Origin: Xanthomonas sacchari | GTDB taxonomy: Bacteria > Pseudomonadota > Gammaproteobacteria > Xanthomonadales > Xanthomonadaceae | Reading direction: 5' to 3' | Assembly (NCBI RefSeq): GCF_024266585.1 | Contig: NZ_CP100647.1 | Span: 4,693,001-4,757,000 of the forward strand | Length of the DNA stretch: 64,000 bases | Part shown: one piece after another, positions 28,663 to 38,324 of the stretch | How the letters are laid out: each line of letters begins with the position of its first letter | Position numbering within the stretch: the stretch's first letter is position 1 | Translations under genes and position numbers: made by a program | The notes under the pieces: model-generated | What the model saw: the letters and a program-made list of their open reading frames with translations, nothing else | The model's database searches: none | What the model was told of the DNA's origin: nothing

Positions 28663-30246
28663 ATGTCCTCCGATTTCCTGCCCGTGCGTCGGGCGCTGCT
28701 GTCCGTTTCCGACAAGACCGGCCTGATCGACCTGGCCCGCGCGCTGGCGGCGCGCAACGTCGAGCTGCTGTCCACCGGCGGCACCGCCAAGGCCCTGCGC
28801 GAGGCCGGGCTGGCGGTGAAGGACGTGTCCGAACTGACCGGCTTCCCGGAAATGATGGACGGCCGGGTCAAGACCCTGCACCCGCTGGTGCACGGCGGCC
28901 TGCTCGGGCGCGCCGGCACCGACGATGCGGTGATGGCCGAACACGGCATCGCCGCGATCGACCTGCTGGTGTTGAACCTGTATCCGTTCGAGGCGGTCAC
29001 CGCGAAGGCCGACTGCACGCTCGCCGACGCGGTGGAGAACATCGACATCGGCGGCCCGGCGATGCTGCGTTCGGCAGCCAAGAACTTCGCCCGCGTGGCC
29101 GTGGCCACCGACCCGGCCCAGTACGCCGATCTGCTGGCCGAGCTGGAGGCCAACGACGGCCGGCTGTCGGCGGGCAAGCGCTTCGCCCTGGCCGTGGCCG
29201 CGTTCAACCGCGTCGCCCAGTACGACGCGGCGATCAGCAACTACCTGTCCGCGGTCACCGCCAGCGACGCCGCGGTGCCGGTGCGCAGTGCGTTCCCGGC
29301 GCAGATGAACTCCAGCTTCGTCAAGGTGATGGAACTGCGCTACGGCGAGAACCCGCACCAGCAGGCCGCGTTCTACCGCGACCTCTTCCCCACCCCCGGC
29401 ACCCTGGCCACCTTCACCCAGTTGCAGGGCAAGGAGCTGTCCTACAACAACATCGCCGACAGCGACGCGGCCTGGGAATGCGTGCGCCAGTTCGACGCGC
29501 CGGCCTGCGTCATCGTCAAGCACGCCAACCCGTGCGGCGTGGCGGTCGGCGCCGGCTGCGGCGACGCCTACGAACTGGCCTACGCCACCGACCCGACCAG
29601 CGCCTTCGGCGGCATCATCGCCTTCAACCGCACGCTGGACGCGGCCACCGCCAAGGTCATCCTGGACCGCCAGTTCGTCGAGGTGCTGATCGCCCCCGAC
29701 TACGACGCCGCCGCGCTCGAGTACGCCAAGAAGAAGGCCAACGTGCGCGTGCTGCGCATCCCCGCCGGCGACGGCGTCTACGGGATCGACAGCAAGCGGG
29801 TCGGCTCGGGCATCCTGCTGCAGACCAGCGACGCCCACGTGGTGGCGCGCGATGCGCTGAAGGTGGTGACCCGGCTGGCGCCGACCGAGGCGCAGTTCGC
29901 CGACCTGCTGTTCGCGTGGAAGGTGGCCAAGTACGTCAAGTCCAACGCCATCGTCTACGCCAAGGACCATCGCACCATCGGCGTGGGCGCCGGGCAGATG
30001 AGCCGGGTGTACTCGGCGCGCATCGCCGGCATCAAGGCCACCGACGCCGGCCTGAGCGTGGAAGGCTCGGTGATGGCCTCCGATGCGTTCTTCCCGTTCC
30101 GCGACGGCATCGACGCCGCCGCCGCGGCCGGCATCAAGGCGGTGATCCAGCCCGGCGGTTCGATGCGCGACGCCGAGGTCATCGCCGCGGCCGACGAGCA
30201 CGGCATCGCCATGGTGTTCACCGGCGTGCGCCACTTCCGGCACTAG
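28663..30246 (+). CDS. purH: Bifunctional AICAR transformylase / IMP cyclohydrolase
   Basis: Last two steps of IMP synthesis. ATG at 28663 gives 527 residues; the open frame leftward to 28357 is not conserved-looking. The N-terminal IMP cyclohydrolase domain ([38 protein letters not shown]) is followed by the transformylase domain ([29 protein letters not shown] with the catalytic Lys-His, and the C-terminal [31 protein letters not shown]). It is intact. In related genomes purD follows closely; here 1.9 kb of foreign-looking DNA intervenes. Confidence 0.98.
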   Translation: MSSDFLPVRRALLSVSDKTGLIDLARALAARNVELLSTGGTAKALREAGLAVKDVSELTGFPEMMDGRVKTLHPLVHGGLLGRAGTDDAVMAEHGIAAIDLLVLNLYPFEAVTAKADCTLADAVENIDIGGPAMLRSAAKNFARVAVATDPAQYADLLAELEANDGRLSAGKRFALAVAAFNRVAQYDAAISNYLSAVTASDAAVPVRSAFPAQMNSSFVKVMELRYGENPHQQAAFYRDLFPTPGTLATFTQLQGKELSYNNIADSDAAWECVRQFDAPACVIVKHANPCGVAVGAGCGDAYELAYATDPTSAFGGIIAFNRTLDAATAKVILDRQFVEVLIAPDYDAAALEYAKKKANVRVLRIPAGDGVYGIDSKRVGSGILLQTSDAHVVARDALKVVTRLAPTEAQFADLLFAWKVAKYVKSNAIVYAKDHRTIGVGAGQMSRVYSARIAGIKATDAGLSVEGSVMASDAFFPFRDGIDAAAAAGIKAVIQPGGSMRDAEVIAAADEHGIAMVFTGVRHFRH

Positions 30247-30278
30247 TAGATACTTTGCGATGCACCGGAGAGAAAACA

Positions 30279-31517
30279 ATGAGCAAGGCTTCCAATATCA
30301 CGCGGAACGTAGCGCGTATCGAATATCTGAAGATCCAGAACTTTCGGGCGATACGGGAGCTTGAACTGCGGGAGATCACACCGCTCACCGTACTGCTGGG
30401 CCCCAATGGCAGCGGAAAATCGACGGTGTTTGACGTGTTCGCGTTTCTGGCCGAATGCTTTGAACTCGGCCTCAGACGGGCTTGGGACAAGCGAGGCCGT
30501 GCACGCGAGCTCAAGACCAGGGGAGGTGAAGGCCCGATCATCATCGAGATCAAGTATCGGGAGCCAGGCTATCCGTTGATCACCTACCACCTGGCGGTGG
30601 ATGAACGCAACAACGCTCCCGTAGTGATCGAAGAATGGCTGCAGTGGCGGCGCAATGAGCGTGGCCGTCCTTTCAGGTTTCTTGACTACAAGGAGGGGGT
30701 TGGTAGAGCGACCAGCGGAGAGCGCCCTGACGACCAAGACAAGCGCATCGACACGCCACTGAAAGCCGCGGATCTGCTCGCAGTCAATGCGCTCGGACAA
30801 TTTGCAGAGCATCCCCGGGTCGCTGCGCTGCGCGACTTCATTACTGGCTGGTACGTTTCCTATCTTTCCGCTGACAGCACTCGAGGTCAACCCGAAGCAG
30901 GCCCCCAGGATCGTCTAAGCAGAACGGGTGACAATCTCGCCAATGTCATCCAGTACATGGCCGAACAGCATCCGGCACGTCTCGAGGAGATGTTCGAGAC
31001 CCTTCGAAAGCGCATCCCTCGGGTTGAGCGGGTTCTAGCCGAAACCATGCCGGACGGGCGATTGTTACTTCAGATCAAGGATGCACCATTCAGCCATCCG
31101 GTATTGGCACGGTTCGCCTCTGACGGAACGCTCAAGATGCTTGCGTACCTAGTTCTTCTCTACGATGCCGCTCCCCCACCCTTCATCGGCATCGAAGAGC
31201 CGGAAAATTTTTTGCATCCCCGGCTGCTGCCAGAACTGGCGGAAGAATGCAGAAAGGCAAGTACGCGCACCCAATTACTTGTGACCAGCCACTCCCCGTT
31301 CTTCATCAACTCACTGCACCCAGAAGAGGTGCGCGTCTTATGGCGCGATGACAATGGGTATACGCAGGCACGTCGTGCCGCCGACCTACCTGGAATTCGT
31401 GAGTTCATCAAACACGGCGCGCTTTTGGGCCATCTCTGGATGGAGGGGCAGCTCGGCGTGGGCGACCCATTGATCAATCAGGGTTCTCCGACCAGGCCAT
31501 TGCCGGAAAAGACCTAA
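30279..31517 (+). CDS. AAA/ABC-type ATPase (AAA_21, SMC/RecF-like), partner of the DUF4276 protein
   Basis: 412 residues from the ATG at 30279 (CGGAGAG at 30266-30272 is the ribosome-binding site). N-terminal [28 protein letters not shown] holds Walker A (residues 41-49). A signature-like [16 protein letters not shown] is near residue 280. Walker B is [14 protein letters not shown] near residue 302, and the switch His is in [11 protein letters not shown] near residue 335. Together these place it in the overcoming-lysogenisation-defect-like/AAA_21 ATPase class (COG4637-like). The stop TAA overlaps the next ATG by one base. Paired ATPase-TOPRIM genes occur in antiphage systems such as PARIS and AbiL; function here is inference. 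Confidence 0.88.
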   Translation: MSKASNITRNVARIEYLKIQNFRAIRELELREITPLTVLLGPNGSGKSTVFDVFAFLAECFELGLRRAWDKRGRARELKTRGGEGPIIIEIKYREPGYPLITYHLAVDERNNAPVVIEEWLQWRRNERGRPFRFLDYKEGVGRATSGERPDDQDKRIDTPLKAADLLAVNALGQFAEHPRVAALRDFITGWYVSYLSADSTRGQPEAGPQDRLSRTGDNLANVIQYMAEQHPARLEEMFETLRKRIPRVERVLAETMPDGRLLLQIKDAPFSHPVLARFASDGTLKMLAYLVLLYDAAPPPFIGIEEPENFLHPRLLPELAEECRKASTRTQLLVTSHSPFFINSLHPEEVRVLWRDDNGYTQARRAADLPGIREFIKHGALLGHLWMEGQLGVGDPLINQGSPTRPLPEKT

Positions 31518-32131
31518 TGAATGCAGCTCACTATGAGCTCCTTGTCGAGGAGCCATCCATGGAGAACTTCCTTCACGCATGCCTTCCTCGTCTGCTTGCT
31601 AACAGAGCGACCTATGCCGTCCACCCTTTTCAAGGCAAGGATGACCTCATGAAAAAGCTGGAAGGACGCCTTCGCGGGTATGCCGCTTTCATGCCAGAGG
31701 ATTGGAGGATCGTCGTCCTCGTAGACAGGGATGATGATGATTGCCGCCAGCTCAAGACAAGCCTCGAGCGGATCTGCTCGAAAGCTGGACTAAAGTCAAA
31801 AACCGCCAGTAAGCAGCAGTGGCAAGTGGCCACAAGGATTGCCATCGAGGAACTTGAAGCCTGGTACTTCGGAGACTGGCAGGCAGTCAAAGCCGCGTTC
31901 CCACGTGTAGCGCCAACGGTGGACAAGCAGCAGACCTACAGGAGCCCGGATGCTGTGCGTGGCGGAACGTGGGAAGCTTTTGAGCGGGTCATGCAGCGCT
32001 ACGGCTACTTCAACGAAGGCCTTCCAAAGCTGAGTGCAGCTCGTTCGATCGGTGCTCACATCGATCCGACCCGAAGTGTCTCGCCCAGCTTCAAGGCCTT
32101 TTGCCAAGCAATCTCCTGCGCCACCCACTGA
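31517..32131 (+). CDS. DUF4276 (TOPRIM-like) protein, putative effector of the ATPase pair
   Basis: 204 residues starting at the ATG in TAATG shared with the ATPase stop, so the two are translationally coupled. DUF4276 landmarks: YELLVEEPSMENFL (conserved acidic first strand), IVVLVDRDDDDC (Asp-x-Asp, near residue 68) and RIAIEELEAWYFGDW near residue 112. The acidic Glu plus DxD pattern matches the TOPRIM metal site of OLD-family nucleases. It has ordinary, lower-G+C codon use like the ATPase. Possible role: nuclease or toxin held by the ATPase. No toxin activity can be proved from sequence. Confidence 0.82.
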   Translation: MNAAHYELLVEEPSMENFLHACLPRLLANRATYAVHPFQGKDDLMKKLEGRLRGYAAFMPEDWRIVVLVDRDDDDCRQLKTSLERICSKAGLKSKTASKQQWQVATRIAIEELEAWYFGDWQAVKAAFPRVAPTVDKQQTYRSPDAVRGGTWEAFERVMQRYGYFNEGLPKLSAARSIGAHIDPTRSVSPSFKAFCQAISCATH

Positions 32132-32159
32132 ATCCTCGAATCAACTGGGACCATCTTTA

Positions 32160-33449
32160 ATGAAAATCCTCGTCATCGGCTCCGGCGGCCGCGAACACGC
32201 CCTGGCCTGGAAGCTGGCCCAGTCCCCGCGTGTCGACGAAGTGCTGGTGGCGCCCGGCAATGCCGGCACCGCCGGCGAGGCCAAGTGCCGCAACGTGCTG
32301 GTCAAGGTGAACGACCTCGACGGGCTGCTGGCGCTGGCCCAGGACGAAGGCGTGGCGCTGACCGTGGTCGGCCCGGAAGTGCCGCTGGTGCTGGGCGTGG
32401 TCGACCGCTTCCGCGCCGCCGGACTGCGCATCTTCGGCCCCAGCGCCGCCGCCGCGCAGTTGGAAGGCAGCAAGGCCTACGCCAAGGATTTCCTGCAGCG
32501 CCACGGCATTCCCACCGCGTTCTACGCCGTGCATACCGAGGTCGAGGCGGCGTTGGCCTATGTCCGCGACAAGGGCGCGCCGATCGTGGTCAAGGCCGAC
32601 GGCCTGGCCGCCGGCAAGGGCGTGATCGTGGCGATGTCGCTGGACGAGGCCGAGGCCGCGGTGCGCGACATGCTCTCCGGCAACGCCTTCGGCGACGCCG
32701 GCGCGCGCGTGGTGATCGAGGAATTCCTCGACGGCGAGGAAGCCAGCTTCATCTCCATGGTCGACGGCCACAGCGCGCTGCCGATGGCCACCAGCCAGGA
32801 CCACAAGCGCGTCGGCGACGGCGACACCGGCCCCAACACCGGCGGCATGGGCGCGTACTCGCCGGCGCCGGTGGTCACGCCCGAGGTGCACGCGCGGGTG
32901 ATGCGCGAGGTGGTCGAGCCGACCGTTCGCGGCATGCGCGCCGACGGCGTGCCGTTCACCGGCTTCCTCTACGCCGGGCTGATGATCGACGCCAGCGGCG
33001 CGCCCAAGGTGATCGAGTTCAACGTGCGCTTCGGCGACCCGGAAACGCAGCCGGTGATGCTGCGCCTGCAGTCGGACCTGCTCGACCTGCTCGAGGCCGC
33101 GCTCGACGAGCGCCTGCACGCGACGCAGGCGCACTGGGATCCGCGTCCCTCGCTGGGCGTGGTGCTGGCCGCCGCGCCGTATCCGGAGACCCCGGTGACC
33201 GGCGAGCCGATCACCGGCCTGGACGCGGTGCCGGCCAACGCCAAGGTGTTCCATGCCGGCACCACGCTGGACGCGCAGGGCCGCGTGCTCAGCGCCGGCG
33301 GCCGCGTGCTGTGCGTGGCGGCGCTGGGCGACAGCGTGGCCGCGGCGCAGCGCCATGCGTACGCCGGCGTGGAGCGCATCCACTGGGCCAGCGAATTCCA
33401 CCGCCACGACATCGGCTGGCGCGCGATCGCGCGCGAGCAGGGGGCATAG
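32160..33449 (+). CDS. purD: Phosphoribosylamine-glycine ligase (GAR synthetase)
   Basis: ATP-grasp enzyme of the second step of purine synthesis. ATG at 32160 (MKILVIGSGGREHALAWKLAQ) gives 429 residues, normal length. Landmarks are VGPEVPLVLGVVDRFRAAGLRIFGPS, KADGLAAGKGVIVA, SQDHKRVGDGDTGPNTGGMGAYSPAP and EFNVRFGDPETQ. It is G+C-rich like purH. Only 28 bp separate it from the DUF4276 stop, so after the insertion it may depend on transcription through the island or on a promoter within it. Confidence 0.98.
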   Translation: MKILVIGSGGREHALAWKLAQSPRVDEVLVAPGNAGTAGEAKCRNVLVKVNDLDGLLALAQDEGVALTVVGPEVPLVLGVVDRFRAAGLRIFGPSAAAAQLEGSKAYAKDFLQRHGIPTAFYAVHTEVEAALAYVRDKGAPIVVKADGLAAGKGVIVAMSLDEAEAAVRDMLSGNAFGDAGARVVIEEFLDGEEASFISMVDGHSALPMATSQDHKRVGDGDTGPNTGGMGAYSPAPVVTPEVHARVMREVVEPTVRGMRADGVPFTGFLYAGLMIDASGAPKVIEFNVRFGDPETQPVMLRLQSDLLDLLEAALDERLHATQAHWDPRPSLGVVLAAAPYPETPVTGEPITGLDAVPANAKVFHAGTTLDAQGRVLSAGGRVLCVAALGDSVAAAQRHAYAGVERIHWASEFHRHDIGWRAIAREQGA

Positions 33450-33997
33450 GCGGCGCAGGCGTGCGCATCGGCCTTCGCAGTCAGCACTGCGCGCAGTACA
33501 ACCACGGGGGCACGTGACCCAATGTGGGAGCGGCTTCAGCCGCGACGGGTGAAGTCCAAAGCCGGCGGACAATCTCCCTCGTCGGGACTGAAGTCCCTCC
33601 CACAAGGACTCCCTGCCCACTCCTTGTGGAGGCGACTTCGGCCGCGACGAGTGAAACCCCAAGCCGGCTGACACCACCCGTCGTGAAGACTGAAGTCCCT
33701 CGCACAAGGACGCCCGACCAACTCCTTGTGGGAGCGGCTTCAGCCGCGACGAGTGAAGTCCAAAGCCAGCGGACAATCTCCCTCGTCGGGACTGAAGTCC
33801 CTCCCACAAGGACGCCCGACCAACTCCCTGTGGGAGCGGCTTCAGCCGCGACGAGTGAAGTCCAAAGCCAGCTGACAATCTCCCTCGTCGGGACTGAAGT
33901 CCCTCCCACAAGAGCACACCGATCCCACGTGGAAGCACGCACGCGGCCACCATCGCCGCTGCGCTAGCCTGGATCCCCACCGATTCGCGCACGCCCC
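33450..33997. other. 548-bp gap filled mostly by a REP tandem array
   Basis: About 390 bp of the interval are the four-unit array listed separately. The flanks (33450-33522 and 33914-33997) show no gene or RNA. Confidence 0.7.
33523..33914. repeat. Four tandem ~102-bp units of paired REPs
   Basis: Units start at 33523, 33625, 33727 and 33830. Each begins TGTGGGAGCGGCTTCAGCC and ends with the inverse-type GGGACTGAAGTCCCTCCCAC, with a conserved ~45-bp middle (GTGAAGTCCAAAGCC...). Units 1, 3 and 4 are nearly identical; unit 2 has diverged (TGTGGAGGCGACTTCGGCC). This is expansion of a REP doublet, not a CRISPR. Confidence 0.92.
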
Positions 33998-34675
33998 ATG
34001 GCTCTCTCCCCTGCCCTCCGCACCCGCTTCCGCGCGCTCGCCGCGCAGACCGACGGCATCGACACCGCGGTCTACGCCGCCTACGGCAAGGATCCGCTCG
34101 ATCCCATCATCGGCCTCGGCCGCCGCGATGCGCGCATCTGCATCTTCGGCCGCGACCCGGGCCGCAGCGAGGTGGAACACGGCGAACCCTTCGTCGGCAG
34201 CGGCGGCCAGCTGGTGCGCAAGGCGCTGTACCGGCACCTGCACGGCGGGACGGAGATGCCCGATTTCGCCGCCGGGCTCGAGGCCGGCCGCGTCGCCTTC
34301 TGGCTCAACACCGTGCCGTACAAGCCGCTAGGCAACAAGGCCTGGTCGATGCCGGTGAAGCGGCGCTTCCATCCGCTGATGCGGCGCCTGCTGCTCGAAC
34401 AGTGGCGCGGCCAGGCCATCCTCACCCTCGGCCGCGAGGCCTTCCTGTGGTTCGGCATCGAGCAGCCGCGCGAGGTGCGCGCGGCGCTGGACGCGTTCTG
34501 GGCACGCGAGGACCGCTTCCAGGCGCAGACCGAGGTCGAGCTGCGCAGCGAGGACGGCCGCCGTACTCGCCGCGTGACGCTGTCTCCGCTGCCGCATCCC
34601 TCGCCGCTCAACCAGACCTGGTACACGCGCTTCCCGGCGCTGCTGGACGCTCGCCTGCAACACCTGGAAGTCTGA
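33998..34675 (+). CDS. Uracil-DNA-glycosylase-superfamily protein
   Basis: 225 residues. A UDG-fold motif near residue 50 reads FGRDPGRSEVEHGEPFVGSGG, aligning with the G-E-x-PG-x2-E ... GxPFVGxxG pattern of family 4/5 glycosylases. The C-terminal LPHPSPLNQTW matches their HPSP(R/L)N motif. The four Cys that bind the Fe-S cluster of family 4/5 enzymes are absent, and the catalytic-motif Glu is Asp (GRDPG). It could be a non-Fe-S relative or a protein with another base specificity. Single gene after the REP array. Confidence 0.75.
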   Translation: MALSPALRTRFRALAAQTDGIDTAVYAAYGKDPLDPIIGLGRRDARICIFGRDPGRSEVEHGEPFVGSGGQLVRKALYRHLHGGTEMPDFAAGLEAGRVAFWLNTVPYKPLGNKAWSMPVKRRFHPLMRRLLLEQWRGQAILTLGREAFLWFGIEQPREVRAALDAFWAREDRFQAQTEVELRSEDGRRTRRVTLSPLPHPSPLNQTWYTRFPALLDARLQHLEV

Positions 34676-34724
34676 GCGCGCTCGCGTAGACGGGCCCTCC
34701 GGAGGGGGATCGCATACAGCGACG

Positions 34725-36965
34725 GTGCGCTATCGTGTTGCAGTGCCGACCCCCTCGATCGAAACCCGCCTCAGCCGCCTTTGGGCCCACGAAAAGGCCA
34801 GCTACGGCCTGCGCGTGTTCATCGCCCTGGCGGTGGCGATGGGCGTGTGCTGGCACCAGCAGCAATTGGAGGCGGTGCCGGCGATCTTCCTGGGCACCAT
34901 CGCCAGCGCCATCGCCGAGACCGACGACAACTGGCTGGGCCGGATCAAGTCGGTGCTGCTGTCGCTGCTGTGCTTCGCCGCCGCCGCGGCCGCGGTGGTG
35001 CTGCTGTTCCCGTACCCGTGGCCGTTCGCGGCCGGCCTGGCGCTGTCCACCTTCGCCCTGACCCTGCTCGGTGCGCTCGGCGAACGCTACGCCTCGATCG
35101 CCCAGGCCACCGTGGCGCTGGCGATCTACGCGATGATCGGCCTGGACCACGGCAACCAGGCCGGCCATGTCGGCGGCAGCGCCTGGCACGGCGTGGCCTT
35201 GTTGCTGCTCGGCGCCAGCTGGTACGGCGTGCTGTCGGTGCTGTGGACGATACTGTTCGCCAACCGGCCGGTGCGCGAGCGGCTGTCGCGGCTGTACCTG
35301 GAGCTGGGCCGCTACCTGCGGCTGAAGGCGGCGCTGTTCGAGCCGGTGCGGCAGAGCGACCTGCACGCGCGGCGGCTGGCGCTGGCCGAGCAGAACGCGC
35401 GGGTGGTGGCGGCGCTGAACGCGGCCAAGACCGCGATCATCAGCCGCTTCGGCCGCTCCGGCCGGCCCGGCGTGCAGTCGGGCCTGTACTTCCGCCTGTA
35501 CTACATGGCGCAGGACTTCCACGAGCGCGCCAGTTCCTCGCACTACCCGTACGAGGCGCTGACCGACGCGTTCTTCCACAGCGACGTGCTGTACCGCTGC
35601 CAGCGCCTGCTGGCCCTGCAGGGCAAGGCCTGCGCGGCGCTGGGCGAGGCGATCCGGCTGCGCCAGCCGTTCGACTACGGCGAGCAGACCCAGCAGGCCA
35701 CCACCGACCTGCGCGAGTCGCTGGATTTCCTGCACGCGCGCGCCGATCCACGGCAGGCGCGGCTGCTCGGCTCGCTGGAATTGCTGGTGACCAACCTGCA
35801 CAGCATCGAGCGGCGCCTGGCCGAGGCCGCGCAGTCGGACGCCACCAGCGACACCCTCGACACCCGCCTGCGCGACTCCTCGCCGCACACCCTGCGCGAG
35901 ATGCTGCGGCGCCTCGGCCAGCAGCTCACGCCCGGCTCGGTGCTGTTCCGGCACGGCCTGCGCATGGCGATCGCGCTGGTGGTGGGCTACGCCATCATGC
36001 GGTCGATCCACGCCAGCAACGGCTACTGGATCCTGCTGACCACCGCCTTCGTGTGCCGGCCCAACTACGGCGCCACCCGCCTGCGCCTGGCCCAGCGCAT
36101 CGCCGGCACCCTGATCGGCCTGGGCGCGGCGTGGGCGCTGATGCAACTGTTCCCCAGCACCGAGCTGCAACTGCTGTTCGCCCTGCTCGGCACCCTGGTG
36201 TTCTTCGTCACCCGGACCGACCGCTACATGCTCGCCACCGCGGCGATCACGGTGATGGCGCTGTTCTGCTTCAACCTGATCGGCAACGGCTTCATGCTGA
36301 TCTGGCCGCGCCTGCTCGACACCCTGATCGGCTGCGCGATCGCCGCCGCCGCCTCGTTCCTGATCCTGCCGGACTGGCAGGGCCGGCGCCTCAACCAGGT
36401 GCTGGCGATGGTGCTGTCCAGCAGCGCGCGCTACCTGGCGCAGGTGCTGGAACAGTACCGCAGCGGCATGCGCGACGACCTGCCCTACCGCATCGCCCGC
36501 CGCGACATGCACAACGCCGACGCCGCGCTGTCGGTGGCGCTGTCGAACATGCTGCGCGAGCCCGGCCGCTATCGCCGCAACCTGGATGCCGGGTTCCGCT
36601 TCCTGGCCCTGTCCAACACCTTGCTCGGCTACCTGTCGGCGCTGGGCGCGCACCGCGCCGCGCTGGCCGGCGAGACCGATCCGGACATCGCCCGCGCCGG
36701 CGAGTATCTGACCCAGGCGCTGGGCGCGCTGGCCGACGCGCTCAGCGAACGGCGCCCGCTGCCGGCCGCCGACGAGCCGGCCGAGATCGCGCTGGCCGAG
36801 GCGCTGGAACGCGAGGACGGCATCGACGAGGCCAAGCGCCGGCTGGTGCGCAACCAGCTCGCGCTGACCCTGCGCCTGCTGCCCAAGCTGCGCGCCGCCG
36901 CGCAGGCGGTCAGCGCCGCGCCGGCGCCGCCGGCGTCGGCGCATGCTGCCCCGGCCGCACGCTGA
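34725..36965 (+). CDS. yccS: FUSC-family membrane transporter YccS
   Basis: 746 residues if the GTG at 34725 is used; GTG at 34743 (MPTPSIETRLSRLW) is an equally plausible start. Two groups of membrane helices (about residues 30-180 and 405-540) flank a cytoplasmic region with AQDFHERASSSHYPYEAL and HSDVLYRCQRLLALQGKAC, and NGYWILLTTAFVCRPNYGATR near residue 430. These match E. coli YccS closely. The FUSC superfamily contains aromatic-acid and fusaric-acid efflux proteins; the physiological substrate is unknown. Its 3' end overlaps the convergent MFS gene by 56 bp. Confidence 0.92.
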   Translation: MRYRVAVPTPSIETRLSRLWAHEKASYGLRVFIALAVAMGVCWHQQQLEAVPAIFLGTIASAIAETDDNWLGRIKSVLLSLLCFAAAAAAVVLLFPYPWPFAAGLALSTFALTLLGALGERYASIAQATVALAIYAMIGLDHGNQAGHVGGSAWHGVALLLLGASWYGVLSVLWTILFANRPVRERLSRLYLELGRYLRLKAALFEPVRQSDLHARRLALAEQNARVVAALNAAKTAIISRFGRSGRPGVQSGLYFRLYYMAQDFHERASSSHYPYEALTDAFFHSDVLYRCQRLLALQGKACAALGEAIRLRQPFDYGEQTQQATTDLRESLDFLHARADPRQARLLGSLELLVTNLHSIERRLAEAAQSDATSDTLDTRLRDSSPHTLREMLRRLGQQLTPGSVLFRHGLRMAIALVVGYAIMRSIHASNGYWILLTTAFVCRPNYGATRLRLAQRIAGTLIGLGAAWALMQLFPSTELQLLFALLGTLVFFVTRTDRYMLATAAITVMALFCFNLIGNGFMLIWPRLLDTLIGCAIAAAASFLILPDWQGRRLNQVLAMVLSSSARYLAQVLEQYRSGMRDDLPYRIARRDMHNADAALSVALSNMLREPGRYRRNLDAGFRFLALSNTLLGYLSALGAHRAALAGETDPDIARAGEYLTQALGALADALSERRPLPAADEPAEIALAEALEREDGIDEAKRRLVRNQLALTLRLLPKLRAAAQAVSAAPAPPASAHAAPAAR

Positions 36966-38121
36966 TCCCCATCCACAGCAGCGCCGCTACCGCCAGCGCC
37001 GCGCCGCCGAGCGCCACCCCGCGCCAGCCGGCGTAGGCATAGGCCGCCGTGCCGAGGCTGGAGCCGACCGCGCCGCCGATGAAGTAGCAGGTGACGTAGG
37101 CCGAGGTGATGCGGTTGCGCGCGGCCGGATTCAGTTGGTAGATCACGCTCTGGTTGCCGATGTGCACGCCCTGCACCGCCACGTCCAGCAGCAGCACGCC
37201 GGCCAGCAGCAGCCACAGCGAGTGCGGCGCGCCGAGCAGCAGCAGCCACGACAGCAACAGCATCGCCAGGCCGCCCCAGCCGACCCAGTGGCCGGCGCCG
37301 CGGTCGGACAGCTTGCCGGAGAGGTTGGCGGCGAACGCGCCGGCCGCGCCGATCAGCCCGAACAGGCCGATGGTCGCGGTGCCGTAGCGGTAGTCCGGGC
37401 CGGACAGCAGGAATGCCAGCGTGGTCCAGAACATGCTGAAGCCGGCGAAGATCAGCCCGCCCAGCACCGCCCGCGCGCGCAGCACCGGTTCGTCGCGCAA
37501 CAGCGCCAGCACCGAGCCGATCAGGTGCGGATAGGACAGCTGCGGATTGCCCGGGTGCCGCGGCAGGCCGCGCCACAGCAGCCCCGACACCAGCAGGATC
37601 AGCGCCGCCGCCGCCCAGTACACGGTATGCCAGCCGCCGACCCCGGCCAGCAGGCCGGACACCGTGCGCGCCAGCAGGATGCCCAGCAGCAGGCCGCTCA
37701 TCACCGTGCCGATGACCCGGCCGCGCTCGTGCGGCGCGGCCAGGGTCGCGGCGAACGGCACCAGGATCTGCGCGGCCACCGAACTCAGGCCGGTGATCAG
37801 CGTGCCGACCAGCAGCAGCGCGAAGCTGTGGGCCATCGCACTGACCAGCAGACCGACCGCGCTGAGCGCGTACAGGCCGACGATCAGGCTGCGGCGCTCG
37901 AAGCGGTCGCCCAGCGGCACCAGCAACAACAGGCCGGCGGCATAGGCCAGCTGCGCGGTGGTGACCACCGCGCCGGCGTGGCGCACGTCGATGGCGAAGG
38001 TCTGCGCCAGCACTTCCAGCAGCGGTTGCGCGTAGTAGTTGCTGGCCACCGCCAGGCCGGTGGCGATGGCCATCAGCAGCACCAGGCCGCGGCGCATCGG
38101 CGAATGCGAGGTCGTTTCCAT
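36910..38121 (-). CDS. MFS efflux transporter
   Basis: 403 residues from the ATG at 38121 (METTSHSPMRRGLVLLMAIATGLAVASNYYAQPLLEVL), with twelve hydrophobic segments. The A-motif-like loop PLGDRFERRSLIV is at about residue 70, and NYYAQPLLE is typical of the YfcJ/Bcr-like drug or sugar efflux branch. Convergent with yccS and divergent from the oxygenase-like gene; LysR gene lies 1.2 kb away and could control it. The substrate is unknown. Confidence 0.9.
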   Translation of the reverse strand: METTSHSPMRRGLVLLMAIATGLAVASNYYAQPLLEVLAQTFAIDVRHAGAVVTTAQLAYAAGLLLLVPLGDRFERRSLIVGLYALSAVGLLVSAMAHSFALLLVGTLITGLSSVAAQILVPFAATLAAPHERGRVIGTVMSGLLLGILLARTVSGLLAGVGGWHTVYWAAAALILLVSGLLWRGLPRHPGNPQLSYPHLIGSVLALLRDEPVLRARAVLGGLIFAGFSMFWTTLAFLLSGPDYRYGTATIGLFGLIGAAGAFAANLSGKLSDRGAGHWVGWGGLAMLLLSWLLLLGAPHSLWLLLAGVLLLDVAVQGVHIGNQSVIYQLNPAARNRITSAYVTCYFIGGAVGSSLGTAAYAYAGWRGVALGGAALAVAALLWMGISVRPGQHAPTPAAPARR

Positions 38122-38324
38122 GGACAGGAACCGGATCGAGGAGAGGGAGCGCAGTCTGTGGCGATGGCAGCGATCTTTCCAACGCATTTTTTTCACCACA
38201 TCCATCTGATTTTGAGATAGCTTGGCGACGGCATCGGGTCGCGCCGGCCATCGCGCCGGATCGCCGCGGCGGTGCCCCGCCACGTGCACACTGGCCATCA
38301 CACGTCCGGGGGGAACGCGCCACC

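Larger units (their letters stand above)
30247..32159. mobile_element. Low-G+C insertion between purH and purD carrying an ATPase/DUF4276 pair
   Basis: From the purH stop to the purD start the composition drops visibly (mid-50s % G+C by eye against about 70% around it) and codon use loses its strong G/C third-position bias. The segment contains only two coupled genes. No integrase, tRNA, terminal repeat or target duplication is seen, so transfer by homologous recombination across the pur genes is the simplest inference. Confidence 0.65.

Noticed and set aside
30247..32159. Classical integrative element or prophage remnant
   Set aside because: No integrase, transposase, tRNA target, terminal repeats or flanking duplication are visible around the ATPase/DUF4276 pair.
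33523..33914. CRISPR array
   Set aside because: Unit spacing is regular, but the sequences between the hairpins are nearly identical copies, not unique spacers, and no cas genes are present.
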